Part shown: positions 41,015-64,000 of the stretch, one piece after another
Layout of the letters: each line of letters begins with the position of its first letter
How positions within the stretch are numbered: position 1 is the first letter of the stretch
Origin: Bacillus chungangensis
GTDB taxonomy: Bacteria; Bacillota; Bacilli; Bacillales; Bacillaceae_C
Direction of reading: 5' to 3'
Assembly: GCF_030812995.1 (NCBI RefSeq)
Contig: NZ_JAUSTT010000005.1
Span: 1-64,000 of the forward strand
Length of the DNA: 64,000 bases
Translations under genes and position numbers: made by a program
Notes under the pieces: generated by a model
Seen by the model: the letters and a program-made list of their open reading frames with translations, nothing else
Database searches by the model: none
Told to the model about the DNA's origin: nothing

Positions 41015-44000
41015 CACAGTATTCCTCCTTTAACTTCAGCAGCTTTTTCAACAAGCTGATGATCCATCAATTGCTTTATTGTCGGATATTGAAACAAATC
41101 GTTAACTCTTAATACAAGCCCTGCTTCTTTCGCCTTCGATACCATCTCAATAACGTTTAAAGAATGGCCTCCTATATTAAAGAAGTTATCATTTATATCA
41201 ATATTATTGAGGTGCAGAACGTCTTTCCAAATCTCAATCAACGCCTGCTCGATTTCGTTCCGTGGCAGTTCATTACTTGTTTTCATATACATATTAGGTG
41301 CCAGTTCCTTTAGCGCTTTCCTGTCTATCTTTCCATTTGCTGTTAAAGGAACTTGATCGATTTGAATGAAAAAGGATGGGATCATATAAGCAGGGAGCTC
41401 TGGTGCTAAATATCTTTTTATCTCTTGTTCATCCAATTTACTGTTTGATACGATAAAAGCAAATAAACTCTTTTCGCCGCTTTCATCTTCAATATCTATT
41501 ACAACTGCCTCTTCCACGGCTTCATGCCTAGTTAACTGATATTCAATCTCGTCCTTTTCTATACGAAATCCCCTAAGTTTAATTTGTTGATCAGCTCTTC
41601 CAATAAATTCAATACTTCCATCAGGTAGCCATCTTGCTAAGTCACCAGTTCGATACATTTTTTCGCCATGAATAAAGGGATTCGGCACAAACTTTTTTAA
41701 TGTTAAATCTTGTTTATTTAAATAACCAGCAGCAATTCCAACTCCTCCAATACATAGTTCACCTTGTATGCCAACTGGTACTAGTTGCATTGCTGAGTTC
41801 ACAATATAAATATTAATATTATTAATAGGTTTACCAATTGTGATTGTACTTTTCGGTGTTAGACAGTCTGTTAATGTTGCACAAACAGTTGATTCCGTTG
41901 GACCGTATGCATTTAAAAAATATCTCCCTAATGACCATTTGTTAATAATATCTTTAGTACAGCTTTCCCCTGCAGAAACAACAGTTTTTAAATTTGGCAA
42001 ATTGTCACTTTGTATACTTTTAAGAATGGTTGGCGGTAATGTCACAACATTTATAGCATTTTCTCTTAGAATATTTGATAAATTGTTAATAAACTCATTA
42101 TCTCTTTGAACCAAACACAAGGTTGCCCCATTTAGTAGAGTAGTGAATATTTCCCATACAGACGCATCAAAGCTGCATGAAGCAAACTGAAGCACTTTAC
42201 TATCTATACTAATTCCAAGCGGTTTACTTACAGAAGATGATAAATTCACAACCCCACTATGTTTAATTAAAACACCTTTAGGGTTTCCTGTTGTACCTGA
42301 TGTATAAATCACATAGGCTAAATCGTCTGGCTGATTCATATTTTTTAAATTATGTTGGGAATAATTTTGTAATTGACTTACAATTTCATCATAGAATAAT
42401 ATTTTAAATTGATCATAATTGGTTGCTTTAGTAAAAAGACTATGTCTGAACGATTCTTCCGTTAAAAGTATATTTATTTCACTGTCATTAATAAGTGTCA
42501 GTAATCGATTTTCTGGATAATAACTCGGATCAATCGGCAGGTATGCTCCACCTGCTTTTAAAATTCCCAAAATTGAAATGATGATGTGAGGTGAATTGTT
42601 TGTCATTATACCAACTATTTTTCCAGGCCCAATCCCCTTTTCTTTTAATAAACAAGCTAATTGATTGGCTTTACAATTTAACTCTTCATAATGTATTTGA
42701 ACGAGCGACTCCCCAACCTTATACTCAAGGGCAACTGCTTTAGGGTTTTCCTTGGCAACTTGCTCAAATCGTTCATGAATAGTTGTCTTATTTGTTAAGC
42801 TCCTTTTTGGGTTGAAATCAATTAACAGCTGTCTCTTTTCTTCTTGTGACAACATTTGTATATCTGCTATTTTCTTTGCCGGATTGTCTAAAACTTCTTT
42901 AATAATGTTTAAATAATGCTGCAATAATTTTTCTACCGTTTCTCTTCTAAACAGCTTCAAACAATATTCAATTTCAAACTGTACTTCCCGATTTATTTCT
43001 AAACTGCGTATACATAAATCAAATTTAGATGTTTTCTCCTCATAAAAATGCGGCGTGAATTTTAAATTTGCTGTTTTTATTTGCTCGTTATCTTCACTCT
43101 GTAAATCAAAAGCTACGTCAAATAGAGGATTGCGGCTTGTATTTCTTTCAATTTCAAGCTTTTCAATTAACTCTTCAAATGGGTAATCCTGATTTTCATA
43201 TGCGTTTATCGCATTTGACTTTACTTCATTCAGCAATTGAGTAAAGGACTTTTCCTTATAAGGATAATTTCTCATCGGTAATGTATTAATAAAAAGCCCG
43301 ATATTATCCTTTATCTCTTCATGACGCCTTGCACTAGATACAGTCCCGACTATCATATCTTCTTGCCCAGTATACTTATGAAGCAGTACATAAAAGGCTG
43401 TCATTAAAAACATGTGAACAGTGGCATTTCCATTCGATGCCGCCTCTCTAATATCCGCTGCTAAATCAGAAGACAATGTATATTTAACCCTATCGCCCTC
43501 AAAACTTTTTAGTTCAGGTCTTACAAAATCCAAAGGCAGCTGCAAAGTTGGCAGCTCTCCTTTAAATAACTCAAGCCAGTAATGCTCTTGTTTTTTATAA
43601 TTATTGGTTTCTCTAAACTTGCTTTGCCATATACAATAATCTTTAAATTGTACAGTTAAGTCCTCCAAAGAATTCCCTTCATATAATTGAACGAATTCGC
43701 GAAGGATAATGCTCATAGACTCCGCATCCGCCACCACATGATGTATATCAAAAATGAATAAATGCTTAAGATGAGAAACACGAATTAAAGCAGCCCTGAA
43801 CAATGGAGTTTCTTCCAGATGAAATGGCTGAATAAACGATGAAATCATATCCTCAGCTTGTTCTAACGAAACATCAAAATAATTAATTTTGAAATCTACT
43901 TTTTCATGCACTCGCTGAACATACTCACTATTAACTAATTCAAAGGACGTTCTAAGTACTTCATGTCTTGCTAGGATCATTGCAAAAGTATTTTCAAATC

Positions 44001-45948
44001 GGTCTTTATCTAGATCTCCTTCAATCCACATTGTACAAGGCATATTATATGCTGTTGCTTGAGGTGCAAACTGTGAAAGAGCAAGCATTCTTTTTTGTGA
44101 AGAAGAAACAGGATAAAATCTTCTTCTAGAAACAGGTGCGATCTGTATATACTCTCTTCTTTTAGACTTACGAATATAATTAGCAATTCCCTCAATCGTA
44201 GCATCCTTAAACACTTCAGAAAGTGGCAGTTCTACATCAAATTGTTTATTTACTTTTGATATAAGAGTCATAATATTCAAAGAGTGACCGCCAATATGAA
44301 GAAAGTTTTGTTTAACTCCTACTTCTGAAATATCTAGAATTTCAAGCCAAATTTCAGCGAGCTTCTTCTCTATTTCATCTCGTGGAGAATCAGACTGTTG
44401 AGTAGTGACCCTATCTGGATGAGGCAAGACATCATAATCCAGCTTCCCGTTCGGTGTCAGCGGCATTGCTTCGAGTTTAATAAAATGAGCCGGCATCATA
44501 TAATGATTAATTGAATCCTCCAAAAAACTTCTTAGCTCAGCTTCATCTACTTCTACATTTGATACATAGTAAGCTGCTAGCATTTCGTCATTCACAGAAC
44601 TTGAAATCAGATGAACGGCGCATTCTTTAATCGGAGCGTATTTCAAAATTTCATTTTCAATTTCTTCCAGCTCAACGCGAATCCCCCTAATTTTCACTTG
44701 TCTGTCAGCTCTTCCGCAAAACTCTAAATTCCCATCAGGCAAGATTCTCCCCAGATCACCAGTCTTATAAATAAGGTCGTTTGGATTATTACTAAACGGA
44801 TTTTGGATAAACTTGCTTTTATTTAATTCAGGATGGTTGTAATAACCAAGACTTCGATAAGGTGTGCGAATAATAATTTCTCCTAAAGCTCCTGAAGGAC
44901 ATACCTCCATATTGTTATCCAAAATAATGACCTTGGCTCCTTTCATTGGCACTCCTGCTGGAATAGACCTTCTGTTGACATCTCCAGGTTTAAGCAAATA
45001 AAATGTCTTAACCATCGTTGTTTCGGTAGAACCATATAAATTAACTAATTGAATTCGATTATTAAACCGTTCAAACCAGCTTTTTAATTCCCATGGGATA
45101 ATCCGTTCGCCTGCTAATAGGATATATTTCAATTGTGAAAAGTGCTGTTTGCTCAAATTTAAGGAGTTAAACATCCGGAAAAGACTAGGAGTACAATGAA
45201 TTAAGCTGATACGAGACTGATCAATCCAATTAATTAATTGCTCGGAATCTAATATCATTTCCTTTGTCTTTGGTATACATACTTTTCCTCCAGAAAATAG
45301 AGCAACGAATACATCTCTAAGCAAAGGATCATGAGAAGGAGTCGTCAATTGACTAATATGGAATGTTTCATCCACTCCAAATGTTTCCATTTCCCATTCT
45401 ATAAAATGCACTAAACTATTGTTTTTTCCAACAATCGCTTTCGGAGCCCCAGTTGAACCGGATGTAAAGTAAATGTAAATAGGGTCATCGATGGAATACG
45501 ATACATTCGGCTGATGCATCTGTGATTTATCATCGCTATAAAATTGGTTAGAAACGGCGATGACTTTTGTATTTTCATTTAAACTGCAATTTTTAAGTCT
45601 ATAAATATTATCGGGATCTGTAATAATCATTGTTGGTTCTACTGTTTCAATCATCTTTTTTATTCTCTTATCTGGGTAGGCAGGATCGAGAGGAACAAAC
45701 ACACAGCCTGCTTTAAAGATACCAATCATTGCTGTAATAAAACGAGTCTTACTATTAAGCAATATACAAATGTTTGCAAACTTTTTGTTGCCATTGGAAG
45801 ATAGGATCATGTTGGCTATACAATTTGAATGACGATCCAGCTCTTCATATGATATTTTCTCTTCTCCGCATTCTAATGCAACGTTTTCTCTGTAACGCTG
45901 CAAGCATTCAAAGATTCTGGCTTGCAACGTTTTTTCTTGATTCTTCAC
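41014..45948 (-). CDS. Nonribosomal peptide synthetase, A-PCP-C-A-PCP
   Basis: 1644 residues. A1 is about 20-505, with no C domain before it. Its specificity pocket read by eye is D-P-R-H-L-A-L-M-V-K (Asp207 in SHDPLLRDVF). PCP1 Ser556 is in IGGHSLN. The C domain is about 610-1050 (HHVVADA, His737). A2 is about 1075-1545 with pocket D-A-W-T-V-A-A-V-C-K (Asp1261 in SFDASVWEIF), which reads as Phe. PCP2 Ser1596 is in IGGHSLN. The protein ends 48 residues later with no thioesterase, reductase or C domain. GTG start with AGGGTGA upstream. A1 must work with the C domain at the end of the 4594-residue protein. Confidence 0.9.
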   Translation of the reverse strand: MKNQEKTLQARIFECLQRYRENVALECGEEKISYEELDRHSNCIANMILSSNGNKKFANICILLNSKTRFITAMIGIFKAGCVFVPLDPAYPDKRIKKMIETVEPTMIITDPDNIYRLKNCSLNENTKVIAVSNQFYSDDKSQMHQPNVSYSIDDPIYIYFTSGSTGAPKAIVGKNNSLVHFIEWEMETFGVDETFHISQLTTPSHDPLLRDVFVALFSGGKVCIPKTKEMILDSEQLINWIDQSRISLIHCTPSLFRMFNSLNLSKQHFSQLKYILLAGERIIPWELKSWFERFNNRIQLVNLYGSTETTMVKTFYLLKPGDVNRRSIPAGVPMKGAKVIILDNNMEVCPSGALGEIIIRTPYRSLGYYNHPELNKSKFIQNPFSNNPNDLIYKTGDLGRILPDGNLEFCGRADRQVKIRGIRVELEEIENEILKYAPIKECAVHLISSSVNDEMLAAYYVSNVEVDEAELRSFLEDSINHYMMPAHFIKLEAMPLTPNGKLDYDVLPHPDRVTTQQSDSPRDEIEKKLAEIWLEILDISEVGVKQNFLHIGGHSLNIMTLISKVNKQFDVELPLSEVFKDATIEGIANYIRKSKRREYIQIAPVSRRRFYPVSSSQKRMLALSQFAPQATAYNMPCTMWIEGDLDKDRFENTFAMILARHEVLRTSFELVNSEYVQRVHEKVDFKINYFDVSLEQAEDMISSFIQPFHLEETPLFRAALIRVSHLKHLFIFDIHHVVADAESMSIILREFVQLYEGNSLEDLTVQFKDYCIWQSKFRETNNYKKQEHYWLELFKGELPTLQLPLDFVRPELKSFEGDRVKYTLSSDLAADIREAASNGNATVHMFLMTAFYVLLHKYTGQEDMIVGTVSSARRHEEIKDNIGLFINTLPMRNYPYKEKSFTQLLNEVKSNAINAYENQDYPFEELIEKLEIERNTSRNPLFDVAFDLQSEDNEQIKTANLKFTPHFYEEKTSKFDLCIRSLEINREVQFEIEYCLKLFRRETVEKLLQHYLNIIKEVLDNPAKKIADIQMLSQEEKRQLLIDFNPKRSLTNKTTIHERFEQVAKENPKAVALEYKVGESLVQIHYEELNCKANQLACLLKEKGIGPGKIVGIMTNNSPHIIISILGILKAGGAYLPIDPSYYPENRLLTLINDSEINILLTEESFRHSLFTKATNYDQFKILFYDEIVSQLQNYSQHNLKNMNQPDDLAYVIYTSGTTGNPKGVLIKHSGVVNLSSSVSKPLGISIDSKVLQFASCSFDASVWEIFTTLLNGATLCLVQRDNEFINNLSNILRENAINVVTLPPTILKSIQSDNLPNLKTVVSAGESCTKDIINKWSLGRYFLNAYGPTESTVCATLTDCLTPKSTITIGKPINNINIYIVNSAMQLVPVGIQGELCIGGVGIAAGYLNKQDLTLKKFVPNPFIHGEKMYRTGDLARWLPDGSIEFIGRADQQIKLRGFRIEKDEIEYQLTRHEAVEEAVVIDIEDESGEKSLFAFIVSNSKLDEQEIKRYLAPELPAYMIPSFFIQIDQVPLTANGKIDRKALKELAPNMYMKTSNELPRNEIEQALIEIWKDVLHLNNIDINDNFFNIGGHSLNVIEMVSKAKEAGLVLRVNDLFQYPTIKQLMDHQLVEKAAEVKGGIL

Positions 45949-45995
45949 CTTTAATCACCCTGCCTTTCGAATCATTGAACTGACAAAACTGTTTG

Positions 45996-47861
45996 TTACA
46001 ACCCTTTCATATTGTACTCTTCCATCAAAAGACCGACCGTTATAACTGTAATTAGGAAGTCGTTATCATAAGGGACATTTAGCCTAAAGTCAGGTTGAGA
46101 ATAACTGTTTTTTAATTGCTCGATCTTTTCAGGCCGAAACAAACCTTGCTTTTTAATACGATCATAAGAAAGCAAGTCATTTATCCATTCAATATTTTGT
46201 TTCAGTAATTCTGGGCTTCCTGGAGCAGTAAACGCAAACTTCGGCCGCTTGGCAATGTCTGTAGGTATAAGCCCTTCTGAAACCTTTTTTAAAATATACT
46301 TCTCTTCAAATTCCTTTAACTTCAAGCTTGGCGGAATTTTAGTCGCAAATTCAATCAAACCTTTATCCAAAAATGGGTATCTTGCCTCAACTGAATTAGC
46401 AAATGTCATCCGATCTCCGTGATCGGAAAGTAAATGATCACTCATCCTAAGCTTAAAATCTACATATGATCTTTTATGCAATACATCAACGTTTCGCAAT
46501 CGTTCTTTATTTACTATAAAATGATTCAGACAATTAACATCCTCATACATCCGATTGACGTCATCTGAATAAAGATCTTGTTTTATTTGTTGAAAGGAAA
46601 AATAATTTTTTTCATATAAAAAGCTCTTGTCTCCCCAAATACTTTCTCTTACATGATCTTCAATCCCATCATTAGCAGTCGCTTGCTGCCCCTGCATTTG
46701 TTTAAGCTTATCGAATCTGTATCCAATATAGCCCCCAAATAGTTCGTCTGCTCCTTCGCCAGTTAGCACGACTTTTAATCCATATTGTTTTACCAAATTC
46801 GATAATTTTATTGAGGCTGTATTATATGTCTCCTTTAGAGCACATTCAGAATGGTAAACCACTTTGCGCAGCTCTTGCTCGATATCATAAAACCTGAATA
46901 AATACTCATGATGCATAGAATTTACATGCTGTGACATTAGTCTCTGATACTTAGATTCCGATATTTCTTTATCAGTAAAGTCGATGGAAAAAGAATGACG
47001 CCGCGTCGGATCTATTTTGTTTATCTTTGCTGCAATTATAGAGGAATCCAAGCCGCCACTTAAATAAAAGCTGACTGGCACATCCGCTTGAAGCCTATAT
47101 TTAACAGCTCTAGAGAGCCATTCATCCAGCTGCTCAATATAAAATGTTTCATCCTTTCTATACTCTATTTCATCAATTTTTGGATAGACTAAATCCCAAT
47201 ATTCATTCATTTTCATATTGCCAAAATGGTTGATCTTAATATAGTGACCAGCTTTTAAGCTAGAAATATCTTTAAACATTGTTCGCGGACTAATTAGCCC
47301 TGGAAAAGTCAAAATTTGATCGAGCCCTACTAAATCAATTTCTCTTTTAACAGCTGGATACTCCAATATAGCTTTAATTTCAGACGCAAATATAAACATA
47401 TTGTCAACAACCGTATAAAAAAAAGGAGCAATTCCCGCATAATCTCTTGCACAAAGCAGTGTTTCCTCTTTAAAATCGTAAATTGCAAAGGCAAATTGAC
47501 CATTCAATTTATTGATGCATTCAGCTCCATACTCTTCATAGAGATGTACGATACATTCAACATCACAATTTGTCCTTAATTTATGCCCTTTTAAATGGAG
47601 ATCCTCGCAAAGCTCTTTATAGTTATAAATTTCTCCATTACAAATCATCACGATCGAATAATCTTCATTAAAAAACGGCTGTATCTCGCCTTCTAAATCG
47701 ATAATACTTAACCTTGCAAAACCAAATCCTACATTATCTTTCACAAAATAATTCAATCCATCTGGTCCCCGATGACGTATCTTTTGTGTCATATTACAGA
47801 TAATCGTTTCATTGATCCTGCCTTCATTATTCATATCTAACATTCCAACTATTCCGCACAT
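45996..47861 (-). CDS. asnB: Asparagine synthetase (glutamine-hydrolysing) type amidotransferase
   Basis: A 621-residue AsnB-type enzyme. The N-terminal glutaminase begins MCGIVGMLD with nucleophile Cys2; R-H-R-G-P-D-G is at about 29-35. The synthetase half has the PP-loop SGGLDSS at about residue 267. It moves ammonia from glutamine to an acyl-adenylate, normally aspartate. Start at 47861, so that Cys is residue 2 (AGAGGGG upstream); the longer frame would bury it. It lies between the two synthetase genes with only 47 bases to the second, so it is part of the pathway. It could supply Asn, or amidate a free carboxylate of the product; the latter is inference. Confidence 0.85.
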   Translation of the reverse strand: MCGIVGMLDMNNEGRINETIICNMTQKIRHRGPDGLNYFVKDNVGFGFARLSIIDLEGEIQPFFNEDYSIVMICNGEIYNYKELCEDLHLKGHKLRTNCDVECIVHLYEEYGAECINKLNGQFAFAIYDFKEETLLCARDYAGIAPFFYTVVDNMFIFASEIKAILEYPAVKREIDLVGLDQILTFPGLISPRTMFKDISSLKAGHYIKINHFGNMKMNEYWDLVYPKIDEIEYRKDETFYIEQLDEWLSRAVKYRLQADVPVSFYLSGGLDSSIIAAKINKIDPTRRHSFSIDFTDKEISESKYQRLMSQHVNSMHHEYLFRFYDIEQELRKVVYHSECALKETYNTASIKLSNLVKQYGLKVVLTGEGADELFGGYIGYRFDKLKQMQGQQATANDGIEDHVRESIWGDKSFLYEKNYFSFQQIKQDLYSDDVNRMYEDVNCLNHFIVNKERLRNVDVLHKRSYVDFKLRMSDHLLSDHGDRMTFANSVEARYPFLDKGLIEFATKIPPSLKLKEFEEKYILKKVSEGLIPTDIAKRPKFAFTAPGSPELLKQNIEWINDLLSYDRIKKQGLFRPEKIEQLKNSYSQPDFRLNVPYDNDFLITVITVGLLMEEYNMKGL

Positions 47862-48227
47862 ATGAACCCCTCTAACTGTTACATCCATTTTGATAACGCA
47901 TCTTACGATTAAGCTTGTCTGGAGAAGCCGCTTTAATTAAAGATCAGGCGAGTACTAAAGTCGCATCTACTAAATAATGTCCGCCACTTCACTTTGCTCT
48001 AAAGCAAAATCTCTACCATTCTAATACAATCACTTCTGTCTACTATTTTATGTGGCAATGACATTAGGATAGTAGATAAATGATCTTGATCCTTATCAGC
48101 TTTTGTACTATCAAAAATTTTTTTGACTAAATCGATTCCGAATAAGGCCCGACTCCCTCGATCATCTCTATGATTATCTTGATATACTCCACTCTCTCCC
48201 GTTTTTAATCAAGCTTTCAAACATGAA
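47862..48227 (-). other. Spacer between the hybrid synthase and asnB, with a decayed reading frame
   Basis: 366 bases without an intact gene. On the minus strand a frame of roughly 65 codons (containing RALFGIDLVKKIFDST and MSLPHKIVDRSD) is open but lacks a start codon. A short frame MFESLIKNGREW just upstream could have been its beginning before a frameshift. It may be a decayed small gene. I do not recognise it. Confidence 0.35.
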
Positions 48228-62024
<13,797 letters not shown>

Positions 62025-62040
62025 CTATGCTTAAATGGTA

Positions 62041-63252
62041 TTAAATTGTTCCCATGGCCTTTTCAATTTGTTCAAAAATAGAAGAAACTTTGGCAGAAGG
62101 TACTTTTTTTGTTTTAAGCACCGTCCGTAACAGTGCTACTGCTTCATTTATCTCTTCCAACATTGGTCCGCGGTTTTCTTCTTCTATTTTATTTTGAATT
62201 AATTGCATTTTTTTGTACGGTTTAATAACCCCCACTTCGTATTCTTCCTCATTCCAATTACGGTTCCTCGTACAAACTACAGTTGCAATACATTGATTAA
62301 TTATCTCTTTATGTTTTCCCGGCTTATGCTTCTTATAAAGTTTCATAAAATCAGGGTAGTCTTCGATCGCAAAAGCATCGATTTCACTTCTTTTTTTCTG
62401 CCATAGATGTTTTAGGATCATATTAGGACCCATTTCTATCACAGCGTCAATATTTTGTTTCTCCAAATAACTCATCGTATCATTCCACTTAACAGGCATC
62501 GTTATTTGCTCTGCTAATATTGCAGATATTTCATTCTCCTTATAAGGCAAGGCTGTAACATTTGAAAGAATGGGCCACTCTGGTTTATTGAACTTATATT
62601 GTTGCAGTTCTTTTTTAAATTTATCAGCTGCTAGCTGCATGTATGGACTATGAAATGGTGCACTTACATTCAAGTAAGAAACTTTGGCGCCTTTTTCCAT
62701 TGCGTATTTAACGATGATATCCACTGCATCTTGCATTCCAGAAATGACATTTTGTATTGATAAGTTATTGCAAGCGATAACAACAGGATTGTCTGCATGA
62801 GAATATTGGCTGCACAGTTTCTGTAATGAAATTTGCTCTAAGTCATTGATTGCAGCCATTACACCTCGATTTAATCCTGCTGAATCAGCCATTAGTTCCC
62901 CTCTTCGTCTAACCATTTTTAAAGCGTCGGAAAAAGAAATCACCCCGCTGCAAGTCAATGCAGAGAACTCTCCTAGACTATGGCCGGCAGCAAATTTAGG
63001 AATAATTCCGATTTCTTGCATATACATTTTGTAGTATGCGACACTAACAGTTAATAGAGCAGGCTGTGTTATATTTGTTTTCGAAAGCTCTTCTAGTGGA
63101 CCTTCGAAGCAAAGCTTCTTTAAGTTAAAGCCTAATGTATCGTTTGCCTCTTCAAATACTGTTCTAACCGTAAGAAACGAATCGTAATAATTTTTTCCCA
63201 TTCCTACGTAATGAGAACCTTGTCCCGGAAATAGTAAGGCAACTTTCTCCAA
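62041..63252 (-). CDS. Trans-acting malonyl-CoA:ACP transacylase (FenF/ItuD-like)
   Basis: A 403-residue acyltransferase: LFPGQGSHYVGMG at the start, nucleophile Ser in GHSLGEFSAL at about 91-100, and the His motif in APFHSPYM at about 200-207. The catalytic domain ends near 290; an extra ~110-residue tail (charged, helical) is similar in extent to FenF/ItuD of iturin clusters. It loads malonate onto ACP2 of the hybrid synthase, which lacks its own AT. First gene of the 25-kb operon, 28 bases before the synthase. I cannot point to a convincing promoter in the 183 bases upstream. Confidence 0.9.
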   Translation of the reverse strand: MEKVALLFPGQGSHYVGMGKNYYDSFLTVRTVFEEANDTLGFNLKKLCFEGPLEELSKTNITQPALLTVSVAYYKMYMQEIGIIPKFAAGHSLGEFSALTCSGVISFSDALKMVRRRGELMADSAGLNRGVMAAINDLEQISLQKLCSQYSHADNPVVIACNNLSIQNVISGMQDAVDIIVKYAMEKGAKVSYLNVSAPFHSPYMQLAADKFKKELQQYKFNKPEWPILSNVTALPYKENEISAILAEQITMPVKWNDTMSYLEKQNIDAVIEMGPNMILKHLWQKKRSEIDAFAIEDYPDFMKLYKKHKPGKHKEIINQCIATVVCTRNRNWNEEEYEVGVIKPYKKMQLIQNKIEEENRGPMLEEINEAVALLRTVLKTKKVPSAKVSSIFEQIEKAMGTI

Positions 63253-63435
63253 GTTCTACCCTCCCAGTTAAATTTACCGATAATGAATAGCATAAGAAGG
63301 ACTGCCTTTATTTTTTTCTACTTGTTCGATAGCCCCACTATGATTCATCGGATTATTTGCAAAATAATAAAAAAATATTAGTTTAGCATTTCTAAAACTG
63401 TATCTAAATATTCTTTTTTTTATCCGTCATGACTA

Positions 63436-63957
63436 TTATTGTTCTTTATTAGTTACTTTATTGTTTTTCGAAATTATTAGAATAAAGACACCGAGTAATA
63501 TGATCGTTATAGACGCAGCGAGCCCATAATCCAGTTGTATATTTGACACTTGAAGGATTGATGTTATTCCAAATATGAAAGATATCATTATTAATATAAT
63601 TGCAGGGATGTAGATACCTTTATTTCTAAAACCAAATAAATAATATTGCAGCAAACTAATACCAACAGAAAATATATGCATTGGCCAAGTATATTTTGCA
63701 TATTCCCAATTTGTTGAAACTTCAAATAACAGGACAATACCAGAAACAGTTAACATCCCTCCAGGAATTAAAAAGCTGGGATTTCTTGATGTCACAAAAT
63801 AAATTGATTCAAATGCTAAACCAATTCCAATAACAATAAAAGGCCAAAGTTCCTCAGGTTTTAGATCCAAAAACTTCACATCTAATATATAGCGAAGAAT
63901 TAACATTAAAAAGCCTATTATTATAAATACAGACGCAAAATATGTTCCTTTATTCAT
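63436..63957 (-). CDS. Small integral membrane protein, unknown function
   Basis: A 173-residue protein with five to six hydrophobic segments (for instance [63 protein letters not shown]) and short polar loops. The LKPEELWPFIVIGIGL stretch recalls the repeated helices in LiaI/DUF5668-type proteins, but no function follows. It lies upstream of the lipopeptide operon in the same direction, 183 bases away, and may or may not belong to it. Confidence 0.6.
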   Translation of the reverse strand: MNKGTYFASVFIIIGFLMLILRYILDVKFLDLKPEELWPFIVIGIGLAFESIYFVTSRNPSFLIPGGMLTVSGIVLLFEVSTNWEYAKYTWPMHIFSVGISLLQYYLFGFRNKGIYIPAIILIMISFIFGITSILQVSNIQLDYGLAASITIILLGVFILIISKNNKVTNKEQ

Positions 63958-64000
63958 GACATCACCCTTTCAACATAATAAGAGCAGCATCTTCAACTAA

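Noticed and set aside
38328-48227. Thioesterase or PPTase gene in the lipopeptide operon
   Set aside because: Searched by eye for GxSxG with an alpha/beta hydrolase context and for PPTase motifs; none found in any gene of the operon.
63253-63435. Possible ComA box or sigma-A promoter of the lipopeptide operon
   Set aside because: TTTAGA-17-TAAACT and TTTAG/CTAAA repeats can be drawn, but nothing approaches consensus; no TTGCGG-N4-CCGCAA is present.

Overview
The window looks like a chromosomal segment of a low-GC Bacillaceae species. The signs are a PBSX (xkd) type phage region in B. subtilis gene order, AGGAGG-type ribosome binding sites with GTG/TTG starts, a PRD-regulated cellobiose-type PTS operon, a Bacillus-methanolicus-like NAD alcohol dehydrogenase, a YtrA-like ABC operon and a mycosubtilin/iturin-like hybrid PKS-NRPS cluster. 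I cannot name the species. No rRNA, tRNA or CRISPR array is visible.

Layout. 1-442: the 5' end of a group II intron (minus strand), sitting directly behind a rho-independent terminator; then a GrpB-family gene. 1.3-17.7 kb: a PBSX-related element. It has an Xre repressor and ImmA protease on the plus strand, a six-operator control region, and then on the minus strand small regulators, Xpf, connector proteins and a complete contractile-tail module (sheath, tube, frameshifted chaperone, tape measure, baseplate, fibre). Terminase, portal and capsid genes are absent and no lysis genes are seen, so it is either a tailocin-like particle or a deleted prophage. 17.9-19.2 kb: a hexapeptide-repeat protein and a small ORF. 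19.2-25.1 kb: PRD/PTS regulator, EIIB, EIIC, EIIA and 6-phospho-beta-glucosidase. 25.3-32 kb: cupin protein, methanol-dehydrogenase-like ADH, selD-mnmH, and a two-part threonine/serine exporter. 32.4-37.7 kb: GntR regulator plus two ABC systems (Ytr-like). 37.9-38.3 kb: an IS3-type remnant.

38.3-63.3 kb is the most interesting part. It is a 25-kb minus-strand operon: a trans-acting malonyl transacylase, a 4594-residue hybrid synthase (acyl ligase, ACP, KS, ACP, aminotransferase, C, PCP, C, A, PCP, E, C), an AsnB-type amidotransferase, a 1644-residue NRPS (A, PCP, C, A, PCP), a free-standing condensation-like protein and an MFS exporter. It has an iturin-like start unit (a beta-amino fatty acid) but only three adenylation domains and no thioesterase. 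By eye their codes read as Tyr (epimerised), a side-chain-carboxylate type (DPRH..., like the iso-Glu code of microcystin synthetase) and Phe. The inferred product is a beta-amino-fatty-acyl D-Tyr / iso-linked acidic residue / Phe lipotripeptide, possibly released or cyclised by the free-standing C-like protein. I do not recognise this assembly line as a described one.

Eight copies of an intergenic, hairpin-forming repeat are scattered through 2.9-32.1 kb, all in one orientation. Their stems show compensatory changes and some carry nested mini-insertions. None occurs in the NRPS half.
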